DNA from: DAOLCO01 sp964612555
Lineage (GTDB): Bacteria; Bdellovibrionota_C; UBA2361; SZUA-149; DAOLCO01
Reading direction: 5' to 3'
DNA: 64,000 nucleotides
Assembly (NCBI GenBank): GCA_964612555.1
Contig: CAZTBW010000002.1
Location: forward strand, 1 to 64,000
Shown in pieces: positions 7,680 through 16,049 of the stretch. Position 1 is the first letter of the stretch, and every line of letters begins with the position of its first letter. The notes below the pieces were generated by a model that did no database searches, was not told where the DNA came from, and was given only the letters and a program-made list of their open reading frames with translations. The translations under genes were made by a program, and so were the position numbers.

Positions 7680-9287
7680 ATGGAAATTAAAGCTCAGGAA
7701 ATCAGCAGGCTTTTAAGTGAACAGATTCGGGATTTGAAATCTAATGTAGATCTTTCCGAGGTCGGGTCAGTGGTGTCTGTGGGAGATGGAATTGCTCGTA
7801 TTTTTGGTTTAAGTAAAGTTGCGGCGGGTGAGCTTCTTGAGTTTGCTTCCGGGCTTCGGGGGATTGCTCTGAACCTTGAAGAGGACAGTGTCGGTGCGGT
7901 GATAATGGGGGAGACCCATAAGGTTAAAGAAGGAGACCAGGTAAAGCGACTTGGAAGAATTGCCGAGGTGCCGGTTGGTGAGTCTCTGATTGGTCGTGTG
8001 GTTGATGCTTTGGGGAATCCTATTGATGGAGGTCCTGCGCTTTCAAATGTAAAATATTCACGTCTTGAGGTGAAGGCACCGGGTATTGTTAAGAGAAAAT
8101 CGGTACATGAGCCACTTCAGACAGGGATTAAGGCGATTGACGCCATGATTCCGATTGGAAGAGGACAGCGTGAGCTTATTATTGGAGACCGTCAAACGGG
8201 TAAGACCGCAGTTGCGCTTGACGCCATTATCAATCAGAAAGGTACCGGGGTAATTTGTATTTATGTTGCAATCGGGCAGAAGCGTTCCAGTGTTGCTCAG
8301 GTGGTGGAGCGTTTAAGAGAGAACGGAGCGCTTGATCACACGATAATTGTTGCTGCAACTGCCAGTGAACCTGCTCCAATGTCATTTCTTGCACCGTACA
8401 CAGGTTGTACCATTGGAGAATTTTTCCGTGATAATGGCAGACACGCTTTGGTGGTCTATGATGATCTTTCCAAGCATGCGGTTGCGTATCGTGCAATTTC
8501 GCTTCTTCTGAGAAGACCTCCTGGTCGTGAAGCATATCCCGGAGATGTGTTCTATCTTCACAGCCGACTTCTTGAGCGTGCGGCAAAACTCAGTGATGCA
8601 GAGGGGGCAGGCTCTCTTACTGCGCTTCCTGTTATTGAAACGCAGGCAGGGGACGTTTCTGCTTATGTTCCGACAAACGTGATTTCGATCACTGATGGGC
8701 AGATCTATCTTGAAACCGACCTGTTTTATGCAGGGGTACGACCTGCGGTAAACGTAGGGCTTTCAGTTTCCCGGGTTGGAGGATCGGCGCAGATTAAAGC
8801 CATGAAGAAGGTTGCGGGAACACTTCGTCTTGCACTTGCTCAGTATCGTGAAAAGCAGGCATTTGCTCAGTTTGGTTCAGATCTTGATGCGGTCACCCGC
8901 GCGCAACTTGCTCGTGGTGCTCGTCTGGTAGAACTTCTTAAACAGGGGCAGTTTAAACCATTTTCAGTGGAGCTTCAGGTTATCTCGATTTATGCCGCAA
9001 ACGGTGGCTACCTGGATGACGTGGCGGTAGAAGATGTTCAGAAGTATGAGGCAGGTCTACATTCCTTTATAAAAGCGAATCACCCGAATGTGATAAGTGT
9101 TATCAAGGAAAAAGGTGCGATGGGTTCTGCTGAGGAAGAAGCACTCATCTCCGGTCTGAAAAAATATACAGAGGATTTTCTTGCAGCAGCGGCTTCCAGT
9201 GCTGATGTGAAAAAAGGGTCTTCTGCTGAGGGCAGTAAGACGGTTGCTGCAAAAGTTGATAGTGGTGCTTCTCAGGCAAGTGCGTAA
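7680..9287 (+). CDS. atpA: ATP synthase F1 alpha subunit
   Basis: 535 residues from the second of two adjacent ATG codons; AAGGA at 7670-7674 and the MEIKAQEIS opening favour 7680 over 7677. The nucleotide site GDRQTGKT lies at about 169-176, followed by the conserved AIGQKRSSVAQ and EAYPGDVFYLHSRLLERAAK segments. The core ends near residue 505, and about 30 extra residues rich in Ala, Ser and Lys follow, a low-complexity tail not usual in alpha. Alpha binds non-catalytic nucleotide in the F1 head. The gene sits in H-A-G-D-C order. Confidence 0.98.
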   Translation: MEIKAQEISRLLSEQIRDLKSNVDLSEVGSVVSVGDGIARIFGLSKVAAGELLEFASGLRGIALNLEEDSVGAVIMGETHKVKEGDQVKRLGRIAEVPVGESLIGRVVDALGNPIDGGPALSNVKYSRLEVKAPGIVKRKSVHEPLQTGIKAIDAMIPIGRGQRELIIGDRQTGKTAVALDAIINQKGTGVICIYVAIGQKRSSVAQVVERLRENGALDHTIIVAATASEPAPMSFLAPYTGCTIGEFFRDNGRHALVVYDDLSKHAVAYRAISLLLRRPPGREAYPGDVFYLHSRLLERAAKLSDAEGAGSLTALPVIETQAGDVSAYVPTNVISITDGQIYLETDLFYAGVRPAVNVGLSVSRVGGSAQIKAMKKVAGTLRLALAQYREKQAFAQFGSDLDAVTRAQLARGARLVELLKQGQFKPFSVELQVISIYAANGGYLDDVAVEDVQKYEAGLHSFIKANHPNVISVIKEKGAMGSAEEEALISGLKKYTEDFLAAAASSADVKKGSSAEGSKTVAAKVDSGASQASA

Positions 9288-9311
9288 TGTAAGGATTAGC
9301 AGAGTAATATA

Positions 9312-10184
9312 ATGTCAGGTTTAAAAATAATCAGAAGAAGGCTTGCTTCGGTAAAGAACACCAAGCAGATTACCCGGGCTATGAAGCTGGTTTCCGCAGC
9401 AAAGCTTAAGCGGGCACAAGATGCTGCCTTGGGAGGAAGGAAGTTCAGTGAAAGGCTTGATGAGGTGCTCCTTGGAGCAGTGTCCCAGCTTTCTGAAAAC
9501 TTTGAAAATGCTCTTATTCAGGTGCGTCCTGTTAAGAAAAGGGCGTATGTGTTTTTTGCGGGTGAGCGGGGGCTCTGTGGTGGATATAATACGAACATAA
9601 GTAAAGTTGCCCTTGCCACAGTCAGGGAGAATCCGGAAATTGAGAATCATTTTTTTGTTGTTGGAAGACGTGCAGAAGCCACTGCAAAAAGATATTCCTG
9701 GAATATCAGAGGGGCGCTGGTTGGGCTTTCTGAAGACCCATCCGAATGGGCACTTTCCGAGCTTGGTAATGAGCTTGTCTCCATGTATGAAAACAAGGAA
9801 GTTGATGAAGTAGTTCTTCTTTATACAAAGTTCATTTCTGCAATGACGCTTCAGGTTACAAAAGAGCGTTTACTGCCTTTTTCGCTTCAGAGCGAAAGTC
9901 CGGGTACTGAAAGTTTAGGCACTAAAAAGATTAAAGTTGAACCTTCAGCAGAAGAAGTGTTTTCATCTCTTTTGCCTTTGGTTCTAAGCACGAAACTTTA
10001 TCAGGCAGGGTATGAATCAAAAGCGTGTGAGCATGCTGCCCGTATGACCGCTATGGATTCTGCTACAAGAAATGCTGATGAATTAATTTCAAAATTATTA
10101 TTGTTTTATAACCGGGCTCGACAAAGAGCGATTACTACTGAACTTATGGATATTCTTGGCGGTGCTGAAGCACAAAAGGGATAG
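9312..10184 (+). CDS. atpG: ATP synthase F1 gamma subunit
   Basis: 290 residues. N-terminal IRRRLASVKNTKQITRAMK and C-terminal MTAMDSATRNADELI are the two signature helices of the rotating central shaft. The Rossmann-like middle contains the GERGLCGGYN segment. Length is normal for the family. The gene is 24 nt after atpA and 41 nt before atpD. Confidence 0.98.
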   Translation: MSGLKIIRRRLASVKNTKQITRAMKLVSAAKLKRAQDAALGGRKFSERLDEVLLGAVSQLSENFENALIQVRPVKKRAYVFFAGERGLCGGYNTNISKVALATVRENPEIENHFFVVGRRAEATAKRYSWNIRGALVGLSEDPSEWALSELGNELVSMYENKEVDEVVLLYTKFISAMTLQVTKERLLPFSLQSESPGTESLGTKKIKVEPSAEEVFSSLLPLVLSTKLYQAGYESKACEHAARMTAMDSATRNADELISKLLLFYNRARQRAITTELMDILGGAEAQKG

Positions 10185-10225
10185 GATATCCGGGATACTA
10201 ATTAGGATAATAAAAAAGGGGAAAT

Positions 10226-11668
10226 ATGCAGGCGCAAGAATCAGTTGGAAAAGTTGTTCAGATCATGGGACCAGTGGTGGATGTGGCATTTGATGAAGGG
10301 AGTGTGCTTCCAGAAATAAATACGGCACTTACCATGTCAAACCCTGCACTTGGTGATGCACCAGATAACCTTGTGGTTGAAGTGAGTCTTCACGTTGGTG
10401 ACAACGTGGTTCGATGTGTTTCTATGGATTCTACTGACGGGCTTGTGCGAGGAATGCCTGTAAAAAATACCGGCTCGCCAATTAAAACTCCTGTAGGAGC
10501 TGCCACTCTTGGAAGAATTTTGGATGTGATTGGAAACCCTGTTGATGAAATGGGTCCCGTAAACGCAGAGGAGTATTGGCCAATTCACCGTGCAGCGCCC
10601 AAGTTTGAAGAGCAGGCAACAAGTACAGAGCTTTTTGAAACAGGTATCAAGGTTATTGACCTTCTTGCTCCGTATGTGAAGGGTGGAAAGATCGGACTCT
10701 TCGGTGGTGCGGGTGTTGGTAAAACCGTTATTATCATGGAGCTCATCAACAACGTGGCTAAGGCGCACGGTGGGTATTCCGTATTTGCCGGGGTTGGGGA
10801 AAGAACTCGTGAAGGAAATGATCTCTGGATGGAAATGAAGGAATCAGGGGTTATTGATAAGGCGGCTTTGATTTACGGTCAGATGAACGAGCCCCCGGGA
10901 GCGAGATTCCGTGTTGCACTTACTGCACTTACTGCCGCTGAATATTTTAGAGATGTAGAAGGCAGAGACACGCTTCTTTTCGTTGATAACATATTCAGAT
11001 TTGTTCAGGCAGGTTCTGAAGTGTCAGCGCTTCTTGGGCGTATGCCTTCAGCGGTGGGGTATCAGCCAACTCTTGCAACTGATGTGGGAGAGCTTCAGGA
11101 AAGAATTACTTCTACCAAGAAGGGTTCTATTACTTCAGTTCAGGCGATTTATGTTCCGGCGGACGACCTTACTGACCCTGCTCCTGCAACAACATTTACT
11201 CACCTTGATGCAACTACCGTACTTTCACGTTCAATTGCAGAGCAAGGGATTTATCCTGCGGTTGACCCTCTGGACTCTACCTCTACCATTCTTGATCCTA
11301 ATATTCTTGGCGAGGAGCATTATGGAGTTGCTCGTGAGGTACAAAGAATCCTTCAGAGGTACAAAGACCTTCAGGATATTATCGCTATTCTTGGTATGGA
11401 TGAGTTATCTGAAGAGGATAAGCTTCTGGTTCAAAGAGCAAGAAAGATTCAGAGATTCCTTTCTCAGCCCTTCCATGTTGCCGAGCAGTTTACTGGTATT
11501 CAAGGTAAATATGTAAAGCTTGAAGATACTATTCGTGGCTTTAAGGAGCTTGTTGAAGGGAAGCATGATATGCTTCCTGAGGATGCATTTTATCTTGTGG
11601 GTACTATTGAAGAAGCTCAGCAGAAAGCTGAACAGCTCGCTAAGGATGCTTTAAAGAAAGGAAATTAG
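10226..11668 (+). CDS. atpD: ATP synthase F1 beta subunit
   Basis: 480 residues with a GGGGA ribosome site. P-loop GGAGVGKT at 160-167, catalytic glutamate region GVGERTREGNDLW, and the ALLGRMPSAVGYQPTLATD segment are intact, so the catalytic site appears normal. C-terminal helical domain with the usual DELSEED-like motif (MDELSEEDK). This is the catalytic ATP-forming subunit. It is six nucleotides from atpC. The usual partners atpB and atpE (a and c) are not in the window and must lie elsewhere, as in other deltaproteobacteria. Confidence 0.99.
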   Translation: MQAQESVGKVVQIMGPVVDVAFDEGSVLPEINTALTMSNPALGDAPDNLVVEVSLHVGDNVVRCVSMDSTDGLVRGMPVKNTGSPIKTPVGAATLGRILDVIGNPVDEMGPVNAEEYWPIHRAAPKFEEQATSTELFETGIKVIDLLAPYVKGGKIGLFGGAGVGKTVIIMELINNVAKAHGGYSVFAGVGERTREGNDLWMEMKESGVIDKAALIYGQMNEPPGARFRVALTALTAAEYFRDVEGRDTLLFVDNIFRFVQAGSEVSALLGRMPSAVGYQPTLATDVGELQERITSTKKGSITSVQAIYVPADDLTDPAPATTFTHLDATTVLSRSIAEQGIYPAVDPLDSTSTILDPNILGEEHYGVAREVQRILQRYKDLQDIIAILGMDELSEEDKLLVQRARKIQRFLSQPFHVAEQFTGIQGKYVKLEDTIRGFKELVEGKHDMLPEDAFYLVGTIEEAQQKAEQLAKDALKKGN

Positions 11669-11674
11669 TGTTTC

Positions 11675-12094
11675 ATGGCAACTTCACTTCAGATAGAAAT
11701 ACTCACCCCTGCGGGAGAAGTTTTAAATAGTACCGCTTCTGAGGTACTGCTTCCTTCTTTCAGGGGGGAGCTTGGAATTCTTCCCGATCACGAAGACCTG
11801 GTGGGTTTACTTGCAACCGGAACGGTTAAAATTGTAGAGGATGGGAAGGATTACTGGTTTGTGGTTTCGGGTGGAGCGTTTAAAGTGGAGAATCAGCAGG
11901 TTACCTTGTTTGCAGAGTACGGGGTTCGTGCAGAAGACATTGTTTTATCTGAAGTTGAAAGTAATCTGCTTGAAGTCCGTGAGGAGCTTAAGTCAAAGAC
12001 TGATACCTTCACCAAGGATAACCAGTCCCTTACAAGGAAAGAGTCTTTATATCTTGCGATGCAGGAAGCTCTGAGACGACACTCCATGAGCTAG
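11675..12094 (+). CDS. atpC: ATP synthase F1 epsilon subunit
   Basis: 139 residues. The N-terminal beta sandwich starts LQIEILTPAGEVL and includes the LPSFRGELGILPDHEDL segment; the C-terminal helical hairpin follows from about residue 90. Epsilon couples the gamma shaft to the c ring and can inhibit hydrolysis. It is the last gene of the operon. The next gene is convergent 23 nt away, and I see no clear terminator in that gap. Confidence 0.96.
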   Translation: MATSLQIEILTPAGEVLNSTASEVLLPSFRGELGILPDHEDLVGLLATGTVKIVEDGKDYWFVVSGGAFKVENQQVTLFAEYGVRAEDIVLSEVESNLLEVREELKSKTDTFTKDNQSLTRKESLYLAMQEALRRHSMS

Positions 12095-12117
12095 TCCTTC
12101 CGATGGAGGTACTGATC

Positions 12118-12714
12118 TTAATCTTCAAGTCGTGCCTTAATCGAAACTTTCCCTTTTTCAATTGCGACTCTGAAGTGTACCGAGTTTGTGTTTTTGTTTT
12201 GTCGCAGGAGTTCTGATTTTTCTTGTAATTCAGATTTGAATTTGCCAAACTCCAGATCTCTTGATGTAAATCCGTTTTCTTTGAGAGCTTTTTTGTACGT
12301 GTTGAATAACTCCTGGTACAGGGAATCTTCTTTATTTGTCTGAGCTTTTCTTTTACTTATCATGTCATCTTTAAGTTCTTTTCTCAGATTTGCCCTGAAT
12401 ACATCTCCCGCATAACGACCTTCCTCTCTTTGTTTAAGTACTCTTTCCCAGTGGGTTTGAAGCGTTTGAAATCGTAGAACCAGATTTTTTAATCTGAAAT
12501 TTGCCTGAGAGTTTCTAAATGGTGTTTTTAGAAGGGTTCGAACAAGTGTTTTTACTTCCTGGTGTTCAGTCTCCGGTGCAAGCGGACGCAGATCACAGAA
12601 ATATTGTTCGTAGAGGATTTTCAGTTCTTGTAATTTAGACTCAAAATGATCAAGTCTGGACTGGATATTTTTATTGCTCGTAACTACGGAATTTTCAGTT
12701 TCAAGAAAGCTCAT
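12118..12714 (-). CDS. Coiled-coil protein resembling the MXAN_5187 C-terminal family
   Basis: 198 residues, strongly helical and charged, no signal peptide. The segments RLDHFESKLQELKILYEQYF and LVLRFQTLQTHWERVLKQ resemble, from memory, the deltaproteobacterial MXAN_5187 C-terminal domain family, where a long helix is followed by an N-x-x-[LF]-R-F-R block and an RxxEEGxY segment (here REEGRYAG). The role of that family is not well defined. Placement next to the ATP synthase operon is convergent and need not mean a link. Assignment is tentative. Confidence 0.5.
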   Translation of the reverse strand: MSFLETENSVVTSNKNIQSRLDHFESKLQELKILYEQYFCDLRPLAPETEHQEVKTLVRTLLKTPFRNSQANFRLKNLVLRFQTLQTHWERVLKQREEGRYAGDVFRANLRKELKDDMISKRKAQTNKEDSLYQELFNTYKKALKENGFTSRDLEFGKFKSELQEKSELLRQNKNTNSVHFRVAIEKGKVSIKARLED

Positions 12715-12761
12715 ACTACTCTGATGTTATAGACAATTTCCAGTAATATCGACACATATCG

Positions 12762-12804
12762 ACACATCCTGAGATAAACTGTTAGCAGATATCTTAGGAT
12801 GTGT
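12762..12804. repeat. Inverted repeat with 15-bp arms in the gap before the WecA-like gene
   Basis: Arms 12762-12776 and 12790-12804 pair at 14 of 15 positions (ACACATCCTGAGATA against its complement with one change), with a 13-nt loop. The sequence ATCGACACAT is also directly repeated just before it. The 280-bp gap lies between two diverging genes, so an operator or a transcript-end hairpin are both possible. Nothing else is recognisable in the gap. Confidence 0.55.
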
Positions 12805-12994
12805 AAGGTGTTGATTTTTAAGGATTTTTATCTGATTAAATCTGATATGCATGTGTGGGCTATTCAAGGATCAGTGTACTAAATATCCCTTTATCTACAA
12901 TTCCCGGTCAAAATTGACTATGTACCGGAGATGATACAAACTGCTAGAGTTAGCTCATGCTCATTCTAAATATTATTGAAGTAGCGGGTATTTA

Positions 12995-14164
12995 ATGTTT
13001 CATTTTCTTGCAGTGCTTGTTTCTTTTTATATAACATTTCGAGCACTACCTGTTATCATCAAGGTTGCCAAAGAAAAGAAACTCATAGATTCACCAGGAA
13101 GGCGCAAAATTCATAAAGAGCCTGTCCCTTCTCTGGGAGGGATTGCTATTTTTGTCGGGTTTCTTCTTACGGGATGTCTTTTCTGGCCTGGTTCTCAGGT
13201 CGTAAATGCGTATGAACTTGCAAGCGTTGTTGCTGCGTGTCTTGTTATTTTCTTTCTTGGGGTTAAGGACGATACGGTAGGGGTGGGTCCAACAAATAAA
13301 TTTCTTTTACAGATATTTGCAGCAGGCATTGTGGTGTTTAAGCATGGGTTGGTTATTTTTAGTTTCCATAGTTTGTTTGGCTTGTATACCGTCCCATCTA
13401 TGTTGACGGTGCTCACTACTTCTCTAACGATTATTCTGATTATTAATGCATATAATCTCATTGATGGAATTGATGGTTTAAGTGCCTTACTTGGACTTTT
13501 CAGTATGTCTGTCTTTGGTGCATATTTCTTTTTTACGAATGAACCTGGATTTTCTATTCTTGCAGCTTCCATGATAGGGAGTCTTGGTGCTTTCTATTAT
13601 TATAATCGTTTTCCCGCCCAGGTTTTTATGGGGGATACCGGGTCTCTTCTTTTGGGGCTTGTTAATGCGATTTTTGCCCTTAAGTTTATGGTTATTGCAG
13701 CGAATCCCGAAGTGAACTCTGGAGGAGGGGGAGCTCTGGTGGCTGCAAATGGTCCCATCATCGCAATGGCGATTTTATTTATTCCTCTCTTTGATGCGAT
13801 GCGTGTATTTTCTTCGAGAATCCTCAGAGGTAGATCTCCCTTTGCTGCTGAGAAAAATCATATTCATCACATGCTTATGTCCAAGGGGTTTTCACACACT
13901 CGGATTGGTTTTCAGCTCGTCGGTTTTAACGCTTTTATTGTACTTTTGATGTGGAGTCTGAAAGATGTTTTGAACAGTACTCAGCTTTTCTTTTTAATGG
14001 TTGGTGCGGGAAGTATTGCTACTTTTATAGTATATCGTCTGCCGGATAATCCTGTAGTTCGTTTATTGTTTCCAAAAACAATGCGATCTATTCAGGGTGC
14101 TGAACCCATCATCCCTGATCAAAGCCCCGAGCCTGTTGTTGTAAACACAAGAGCTGTTCAATAA
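12995..14164 (+). CDS. Undecaprenyl-phosphate sugar-1-phosphate transferase, WecA/TagO type
   Basis: 389 residues with about ten to eleven membrane segments. Family motifs are present: PSLGGIAIF near the N-terminus, a DDTVGVGP acidic pair, NAYNLIDGIDGL, MGDTGSLLLG and the late EKNHIHHM histidine motif. These match the MraY/WecA superfamily, and the DG(I)DGL form fits the WecA/TagO side. It would transfer a UDP-linked amino sugar phosphate to undecaprenyl phosphate on the inner face of the membrane, starting O-antigen, enterobacterial-type antigen or teichoic-like glycan synthesis. No glycan gene cluster is adjacent, so the exact sugar is open. Confidence 0.9.
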   Translation: MFHFLAVLVSFYITFRALPVIIKVAKEKKLIDSPGRRKIHKEPVPSLGGIAIFVGFLLTGCLFWPGSQVVNAYELASVVAACLVIFFLGVKDDTVGVGPTNKFLLQIFAAGIVVFKHGLVIFSFHSLFGLYTVPSMLTVLTTSLTIILIINAYNLIDGIDGLSALLGLFSMSVFGAYFFFTNEPGFSILAASMIGSLGAFYYYNRFPAQVFMGDTGSLLLGLVNAIFALKFMVIAANPEVNSGGGGALVAANGPIIAMAILFIPLFDAMRVFSSRILRGRSPFAAEKNHIHHMLMSKGFSHTRIGFQLVGFNAFIVLLMWSLKDVLNSTQLFFLMVGAGSIATFIVYRLPDNPVVRLLFPKTMRSIQGAEPIIPDQSPEPVVVNTRAVQ

Positions 14165-14181
14165 AGACTGGTAATTAAGGA

Positions 14182-14628
14182 GTGAAAATTCTTTTACAGC
14201 GAGTACTTGGAGCGAGTGTGGTGGTCAACTCTGAAACGGTAGGTGAAATTACCGGGAGTGGTATTTTGGCACTTGTGGGCTTTGCGGAAGGGGACAGGAA
14301 AAAAGTAATTTCCCCTATGATTAAGAAGCTTGTTAATTTAAGAATTTTCCCGGATGAAAAAGGACGTTTTGACAAGTCTCTTCTGGATATTTCAGGTTCA
14401 CTTCTTCTGGTTCCTCAGTTTACTCTGTATGCGGACACTGGAAAAGGAAGACGACCTGAATTTTTTACTGCACTAAACCCCGAAGAGGCTTGTGAGCTGT
14501 TTCTTTTCGCGTGCGAAGAGGCAAAAATGGTTTTGGGTGAAGCTAATGTCGCTCAGGGAGTGTTCGGAGCAGATATGAAGGTATCGCTTCTAAACGATGG
14601 ACCTGTTACGATTATGCTCGATGGATAG
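14182..14628 (+). CDS. dtd: D-aminoacyl-tRNA deacylase
   Basis: 148 residues from a GTG start with AAGGAG six bases upstream, 17 nt after the WecA-like gene. The DTD signatures are VPQFTLYAD (family form SQFTLYAD; the Ser is Pro here), GKGRRPEF and the C-terminal NDGPVTIML cross-subunit Gly-Pro motif. The enzyme removes D-amino acids, and glycine from tRNA-Ala, from mischarged tRNA. The Ser-to-Pro change in the first motif is uncommon, but the Gly-Pro motif that does the chiral proofreading is intact. Confidence 0.95.
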   Translation: MKILLQRVLGASVVVNSETVGEITGSGILALVGFAEGDRKKVISPMIKKLVNLRIFPDEKGRFDKSLLDISGSLLLVPQFTLYADTGKGRRPEFFTALNPEEACELFLFACEEAKMVLGEANVAQGVFGADMKVSLLNDGPVTIMLDG

Positions 14629-14712
14629 CGAGTTGGTCCAAAGATCACCCCGAAGAGGCTTCTCCCGATAAACTTTTGTTGCTGTAGATATTTCTGTTGT
14701 TTGGTTTATATT

Positions 14713-15081
14713 TTATTGAGAAGAAAGCAAACTTTCGATATCATTAATTCTGTTTGCAAATGGATCTGAGTTATAGTTCTCATATTCGGAAGGTACTTTC
14801 TGTTTCTCCTCTGCGGGAACTCTTCCAATGGCACCATGTTCTTCCAGTGATTTAAATCTTTCCCATTTTGGTTTTTTTGGAGGAGGAGGTGCGACCATTT
14901 CTTCATCAGGAGAATAGAAAAATCCTCCGTTAATGAGTGAGGACTCCTCTGTTGTTATTACTGCCTCACCGTTTTCCCAGGCGTCATAGAGCGCTCCGCT
15001 GTCGGCATTGGTGAGAGAAGGAGCACATAAAACCCCAAATAATATGTAATATGCTGAAATTTTAAAATATTTTATATTCAT
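14713..15081 (-). CDS. Hypothetical exported protein
   Basis: 122 residues. Residues 1-26 look like a signal peptide ending near TNADSG. The mature part is polar, with a run of four Pro followed by basic residues (APPPPKKPKWERF) and no Cys. I recognise no family. It stands alone on the minus strand, diverging from the HAD hydrolase with 74 bp between them. Confidence 0.55.
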   Translation of the reverse strand: MNIKYFKISAYYILFGVLCAPSLTNADSGALYDAWENGEAVITTEESSLINGGFFYSPDEEMVAPPPPKKPKWERFKSLEEHGAIGRVPAEEKQKVPSEYENYNSDPFANRINDIESLLSSQ

Positions 15082-15155
15082 TCGTACTACGGTCTATAAA
15101 CAGGTAACGCTACTATGGTTATGTATCTATTATATAAAAATGTCTCATTATTGTT

Positions 15156-15869
15156 ATGAAAAAGAACATCATTTTTGATTATGATGGTACTCTTGTTGAG
15201 TTTCCGATTTCCTTTATGCTTGAAGAGGCTCAGCGGATTTTGAAGCTTGCGGGGAGACCTTCTGTTTCATCCGAGGTGCTGAACAGTGCTTTTTCTGATT
15301 TTGATTTTTTCAGGTTTTCCCGTGAGGGCGCTGACCCGCTGGAAGCAGAGCGGGAGTTTAAAGAACTGTACTGGAAAGAGTTCAGGTGGAATGAGTTTCC
15401 GCAAGGTAAACCTTTTCCTGAGACTTTGGAGACTCTGGAGGAGCTTCTTTCTCTGGGCTACTGTGTCTCTATTGCCACCGCAAGAGTGATTGCTCCTCAG
15501 AATTTATTATCGGAGATGCACGCATGTGGTATTGGAAAATATTTCTCTCTTGAAACTGTTCAAACAAGAAGTTCTCACCTCGATGACTGGAAAGACAAAA
15601 CCCCCCAGATTCACAATCTTGTTTCTTCCATGAATATTTCTGCTGAAAACTCGGTAATCGTCGGAGATATTCCTTCCGACATTATCTCCGGCAGAGCATC
15701 AAAATTAAAACTCACAATCGCCGTACAAAGCGGCGGCATCAAAAAAGAAGTCCTCGAAGCCAGTGAACCAGATGCCGTAATCCTTCACCTGGGCGATCTC
15801 CCAAATCTTTTGAATGATCTTGAGTTTTTAAGAAAACAGATTAAAATTGACCTAAAAACTGTTAAATGA
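15156..15869 (+). CDS. HAD-superfamily hydrolase
   Basis: 237 residues. Motif I FDYDGTLV (nucleophile Asp8, Asp10) is at the N-terminus, motif II lies near IATARV, and motif IV in VGDIPSDIISG about residue 171. A helical cap lies between motifs I and II, giving subfamily I, phosphoglycolate-phosphatase-like. Substrate cannot be told. The 3' third of the gene is noticeably more AT-rich in wobble positions than the front, which may be chance. Confidence 0.9.
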   Translation: MKKNIIFDYDGTLVEFPISFMLEEAQRILKLAGRPSVSSEVLNSAFSDFDFFRFSREGADPLEAEREFKELYWKEFRWNEFPQGKPFPETLETLEELLSLGYCVSIATARVIAPQNLLSEMHACGIGKYFSLETVQTRSSHLDDWKDKTPQIHNLVSSMNISAENSVIVGDIPSDIISGRASKLKLTIAVQSGGIKKEVLEASEPDAVILHLGDLPNLLNDLEFLRKQIKIDLKTVK

Positions 15870-15929
15870 TAGCTTGATTTTTCCACTATTTGCTCTTTCA
15901 AAACTTAATATTTGTAAATCTGTAAAAAT

Positions 15930-15978
15930 CCCCATACACAAGCCTGTTCCTTTTCTGGCTCAGGTTTATTGTGTGGGG
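15930..15978 (+). terminator. Stem-loop with downstream T tract after the HAD gene
   Basis: CCCC-AT-ACACAA pairs with TTGTGTGGGG, and a further CCTG/CAGG pair closes a 14-nt loop. A T-rich stretch (GGTTTTTTAATTTT) starts about ten bases later. It probably ends the HAD transcript, but the T run is not immediate, so a 5' leader structure of the next gene is the alternative. A second weaker hairpin (TTTCCC/GGGAAA) spans about 15998-16026. Confidence 0.5.
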
Positions 15979-16049
15979 TTGTCAAAGGTTTTTTAATTTT
16001 CCCGGGAGCGGTTTTCGGGGAAAGTGGTTTTTATAACGGAGGTTTGAAG

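Noticed and set aside
15969..16049. Upstream extension of the 349-residue hypothetical protein
   Set aside because: No ribosome site and it crosses stem-loop sequence, while ATG 16050 has a good GGAGG.
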